8,365 bases of DNA. It comes from Actinomycetota bacterium. Its GTDB lineage: Bacteria > Actinomycetota > Actinomycetes > S36-B12 > UBA10799. This document shows positions 6,207 to 8,365 of the stretch, piece by piece. The notes below the pieces were generated by a model. It was given only the letters and a program-made list of their open reading frames with translations, was not told the origin of the DNA and searched no databases. The stretch covers positions 1 to 8,365 of the forward strand of contig JAUPKM010000458.1 in assembly GCA_030837445.1 (NCBI GenBank), written 5' to 3'. Both the position numbers and the translations under genes were made by a program. How positions within the stretch are numbered: position 1 is the first letter of the stretch; each line of letters starts with the position of its first letter.

Positions 6207-6908
6207 TCAGGGGCGGGCGGCCGAATTTCGCACCGCGGCTGCGATTACTTTTCCGCGCAATCGGTAGCCGCTGGTGGTCAGGTGGACGCCGTCGCGCCCG
6301 AGATATGAAGGGTTGCGCGCGATCAGGGTTGCCCAGTCGGCGACCTGTAGGTTCCGGTAACGGCGCCGCATATCGATCATCGCCTGGTTGACGACGTGGT
6401 AGCCGCCTGGCCGGACGATCGTCATGATGATCACCTGGCGCTTTCCGGCCAGCGCCATCACCCGTGCCACCCAGGCGCGCGTCGCGGCGGCATCCGGGCC
6501 GTCATTCGTGCCGAGTGCGACCACCCACACCCGTGACGGGCTCTGCGGCGACAACAGAGAGATGCCCTCAGAGGTGAAGCGGCCCACCTGGGCGTTGATC
6601 GCCACCCGGCGCACCGATGTTCCCAACGCCTGCCGGATGTAGGGATCCGCGCCTACCGTCAATGAGTCCCCGACCACGAACACCCGGGTGGCCTTGATCC
6701 GAGCCGTCACGATTCTGTTGGCAGCGGGGTTGGCGACCGCCGCCGCGTTCGGCGGAACGGCGACCGCGGCGGGCACCGCGACCGCCTGGCTGGGTGCCGT
6801 GATAGCTGCTGCCAGGGAAGCCGCGGCGACCACGCTGGCACCGAGAGACAGCGCACGAGTGCGGCGACGACCTGCACTGAGGGTGGCTGGCTGGGCGGAG
6901 ATCGACAC
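6207..6908 (-). CDS. Secreted SGNH/GDSL-family hydrolase
   Basis: The family contains serine esterases, lipases and acetylhydrolases acting on acyl or acetyl esters; the substrate here is unknown. Numbered from the GTG at 6908 (233 residues), block I is GDSLTVG with nucleophile Ser82, block II contains the oxyanion Gly near 109 (NAQVGR), block III is GTND (133-136, Asn135) and block V is DGVH with Asp206 and His209. The set is complete. The N-terminus is a Sec-type signal peptide: basic RRRTR, an Ala-rich hydrophobic core, and a likely cleavage site after APSQA near residue 42. An Ala/Val/Pro linker follows. I chose GTG 6908, with GGA six bases upstream. A TTG at 6935 would add nine residues, but the only purine-rich stretch (AGGGA) abuts it with no spacing. 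The gene is convergent with the Rieske gene and divergent from uvrC. Confidence 0.87.
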   Translation of the reverse strand: MSISAQPATLSAGRRRTRALSLGASVVAAASLAAAITAPSQAVAVPAAVAVPPNAAAVANPAANRIVTARIKATRVFVVGDSLTVGADPYIRQALGTSVRRVAINAQVGRFTSEGISLLSPQSPSRVWVVALGTNDGPDAAATRAWVARVMALAGKRQVIIMTIVRPGGYHVVNQAMIDMRRRYRNLQVADWATLIARNPSYLGRDGVHLTTSGYRLRGKVIAAAVRNSAARP

Positions 6909-6967
6909 AAAAAATCCAATGATCGGGGATGGCAATCCCTATACCGTGGAGCGACACGCCGTGAATG

Positions 6968-6985
6968 TCACGCCCAGGGGCGTGA
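6968..6985. promoter_or_regulatory. Perfect inverted repeat in the divergent SGNH/uvrC gap
   Basis: TCACGCCC and GGGCGTGA form perfect 8-bp arms separated by two bases (AG). It lies roughly midway between the hydrolase start and uvrC, about 50-60 bases upstream of each. Position and symmetry suit an operator for a dimeric regulator acting on one or both genes. A short RNA hairpin is the other reading. I cannot assign it to a known regulator. Confidence 0.45.
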
Positions 6986-7005
6986 TTGTGGGCAATGCCA
7001 CAGTC

Positions 7006-7032
7006 TTGGCAATTTCTTGACTCACTTACCAT
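7006..7032 (+). promoter_or_regulatory. Probable uvrC promoter giving a leaderless mRNA
   Basis: TACCAT at 7027-7032 fits the actinobacterial -10 pattern TANNNT. Only six bases (GGGCGC) separate it from the uvrC ATG at 7039, so a transcript would begin at or next to the start codon. TTGGCA at 7006-7011 matches five of six -35 positions, but with a short 15-base spacer. No Shine-Dalgarno sequence precedes the ATG, which agrees with leaderless initiation. Confidence 0.42.
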
Positions 7033-7038
7033 GGGCGC

Positions 7039-8365
7039 ATGTCCGACCCCCGCAGCTACCGTCCTGAGGCGGGAACGATCCCGGACGAACCTGGCGTCTA
7101 TCGGTTCCGCGACCCGCACGGTCGAGTTCTCTATGTGGGAAAGGCGAAGAGCCTGCGGAGTCGGCTCGCGAACTATTTCAGCGCCCTCAGCGGATTGCAC
7201 CCTCGCACCCAGGCGATGGTGACGTCGGCCGCCTCGGTCGACTGGACAACGGTCGGCAACGAGGTCGAGGCGCTGCAACTGGAGTACGCCTGGATCAAGG
7301 AGTACGACCCACGCTTCAATGTCCGCTATCGAGATGACAAGTCCTACCCCTACCTCGCGGTCACGATGGCGGAGGAGTTCCCACGGGTCACCGTGATGCG
7401 TGGCGCCAAACGCAAGGGCACCAGGTACTTCGGTCCATACGCCCATGCGTGGGCCATCCGGGAGACCGTCGACCTGCTGCTCCGGGTGTTCCCGGTGCGC
7501 ACCTGTTCGACAGGAGTGTTTCGCCGCGCCCAGCAGGTGGCGCGACCCTGCCTGCTCGGGTATATCGACAAGTGCAGCGCGCCCTGTGTGGGCCGTGTCA
7601 GTGCCGACGAGCACCGGGCGATCGTGGCCGACTTCGTCTCGTTCATGGACGGCCGCAGTCAGGGCGTCACGACTCGGCTGACGGCCGCCATGAAGGCAGC
7701 GGCCGAGGCGCAGGACTACGAACGGGCAGGCAGGCTGCGCGATGACTTGTCGGCGCTCGCTCGCGCGACCCAGCGCAACGCTGTGGTGTTGACTGATGGC
7801 ACCAACGCGGACATGTTGGCGTTGGTCGCGGACGAGTTGGAGGCCGCGGTGCAGGTCTTTCACATCCGCGCAGGACGGATCCGGGGGCAGCGCGGTTTCG
7901 TCGTCGAGCGGGTCGAGGATGTGTCCAACGGGCAGTTGGTGGAAAGCCTGTTGCAGCAGTTCTACGGTGGCGAGATCCCCGAGGATGTGCCGCGGGAGGT
8001 ACTGGTCTCGGATCTGCCTGCGGACCGGGAGACCCTCACCGCCTGGTTGCGAGAGCGGCGCGGCGGGCCCGTTGACATCAAAGTGCCGCAGCGCGGGGAC
8101 AAGCGCGGGTTGATGGCTGAATTGGTGCGCAACGCGGGCCAAACGCTTGCGCTTCACAAAACCCGCCGTGCTGGCGATCTGACGGTTCGCGGTCAGGCAC
8201 TGAATGAACTGCAGGACGCCCTGGGAATGTCAGAAGCACCGCTGCGGATCGAGTGCGTCGACGTTTCCAACCTCTCCGGCACCGACGTGGTGGCCTCATT
8301 GGTCGTGTTCGAGGACGGTCTACCCCGCAAGTCGGACTACCGAAAGTTCAATATCCGCAATGTCA
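7039..8365 (+). CDS. uvrC: Excinuclease ABC subunit C, UvrC (3' end outside the window)
   Basis: UvrC makes both incisions around bulky DNA damage after loading by UvrA and UvrB. The first 442 residues are visible, and the frame is open to the right edge. The N-terminal GIY-YIG nuclease domain (3' incision) has PGVYRF at 18-23 and LYVGKAKSLRSRL at 31-43, and continues to KRKGTRYFGPYAHAW. Four cysteines follow, C156, C171, C179 and C183, with the x7 and x3 spacing of the cysteines reported to bind a [4Fe-4S] cluster in E. coli UvrC. The UVR (UvrB-contacting) motif, QDYERAGRLRDDL, lies around residues 214-240. The RNase H-like endonuclease domain (5' incision) begins at IECVDVSNLSGTDVVASLVVF. 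The C-terminal helix-hairpin-helix part lies outside. The start is the only ATG in frame that preserves the GIY-YIG N-terminus, and it lacks a Shine-Dalgarno sequence. Confidence 0.97.
   Translation, partial: MSDPRSYRPEAGTIPDEPGVYRFRDPHGRVLYVGKAKSLRSRLANYFSALSGLHPRTQAMVTSAASVDWTTVGNEVEALQLEYAWIKEYDPRFNVRYRDDKSYPYLAVTMAEEFPRVTVMRGAKRKGTRYFGPYAHAWAIRETVDLLLRVFPVRTCSTGVFRRAQQVARPCLLGYIDKCSAPCVGRVSADEHRAIVADFVSFMDGRSQGVTTRLTAAMKAAAEAQDYERAGRLRDDLSALARATQRNAVVLTDGTNADMLALVADELEAAVQVFHIRAGRIRGQRGFVVERVEDVSNGQLVESLLQQFYGGEIPEDVPREVLVSDLPADRETLTAWLRERRGGPVDIKVPQRGDKRGLMAELVRNAGQTLALHKTRRAGDLTVRGQALNELQDALGMSEAPLRIECVDVSNLSGTDVVASLVVFEDGLPRKSDYRKFNIRNV

Noticed and set aside
6931..7013. GGCAAT occurring three times in the SGNH/uvrC gap (6931, 6991, 7008)
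   Set aside because: A hexamer with irregular spacing and no matching longer context is within what chance could give.
6568..8157. 529-codon minus-strand open frame opposite uvrC and running into the SGNH gene
   Set aside because: It overlaps two genes with clear family motifs and crosses their divergent promoter region; its Arg/His-rich product has no recognisable domain.

Overview
This is a high-GC window of conserved, mostly housekeeping genes from an actinobacterium. Supporting signs are frequent GTG starts, overlapping stop/start codons, a Gly/Arg/Pro-rich N-terminal segment in IF2, a mycobacterial-type DHH phosphodiesterase, the actinobacterial form of the TruB C-terminus, and a possible leaderless promoter in front of uvrC. 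The genus cannot be read from the sequence.

Bases 2-5492 are a tight plus-strand gene block: infB (5' end outside the window), rbfA, a DHH/DHHA1 phosphodiesterase (nrnA-like), truB and ribF. infB/rbfA, nrnA/truB and truB/ribF each overlap by four bases (ATGA or GTGA). rbfA and nrnA are separated by only a few tens of bases. The block combines translation initiation (IF2), 30S maturation (RbfA), tRNA pseudouridylation (TruB), turnover of short RNA or cyclic dinucleotide products (NrnA-like), and FMN/FAD synthesis (RibF).

Bases 5493-5587 are a 95-base gap. It holds a perfect 17-bp tandem duplication just upstream of a well-placed ribosome binding site, and possibly a weak promoter. Bases 5588-6151 encode a Tat-exported lipoprotein with a C-terminal Rieske [2Fe-2S] domain. 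A 55-base gap with palindromic sequence separates it from a convergent minus-strand gene for a secreted SGNH/GDSL-family hydrolase (6207-6908, possibly starting at 6935).

The last gap, about 100-130 bases, separates the hydrolase gene from the divergent uvrC gene. It contains a perfect 8-bp-arm inverted repeat (6968-6985) and a TANNNT -10 element placed to give a leaderless uvrC transcript. uvrC (from 7039) encodes the nucleotide-excision-repair nuclease subunit and runs off the right edge.

I found no mobile elements, CRISPR arrays, tRNA or rRNA genes, and no convincing undescribed multi-gene system. The points most worth a second look are the non-coding elements around the Rieske and uvrC genes and the cysteine-containing, unusually long leader of the Rieske lipoprotein.
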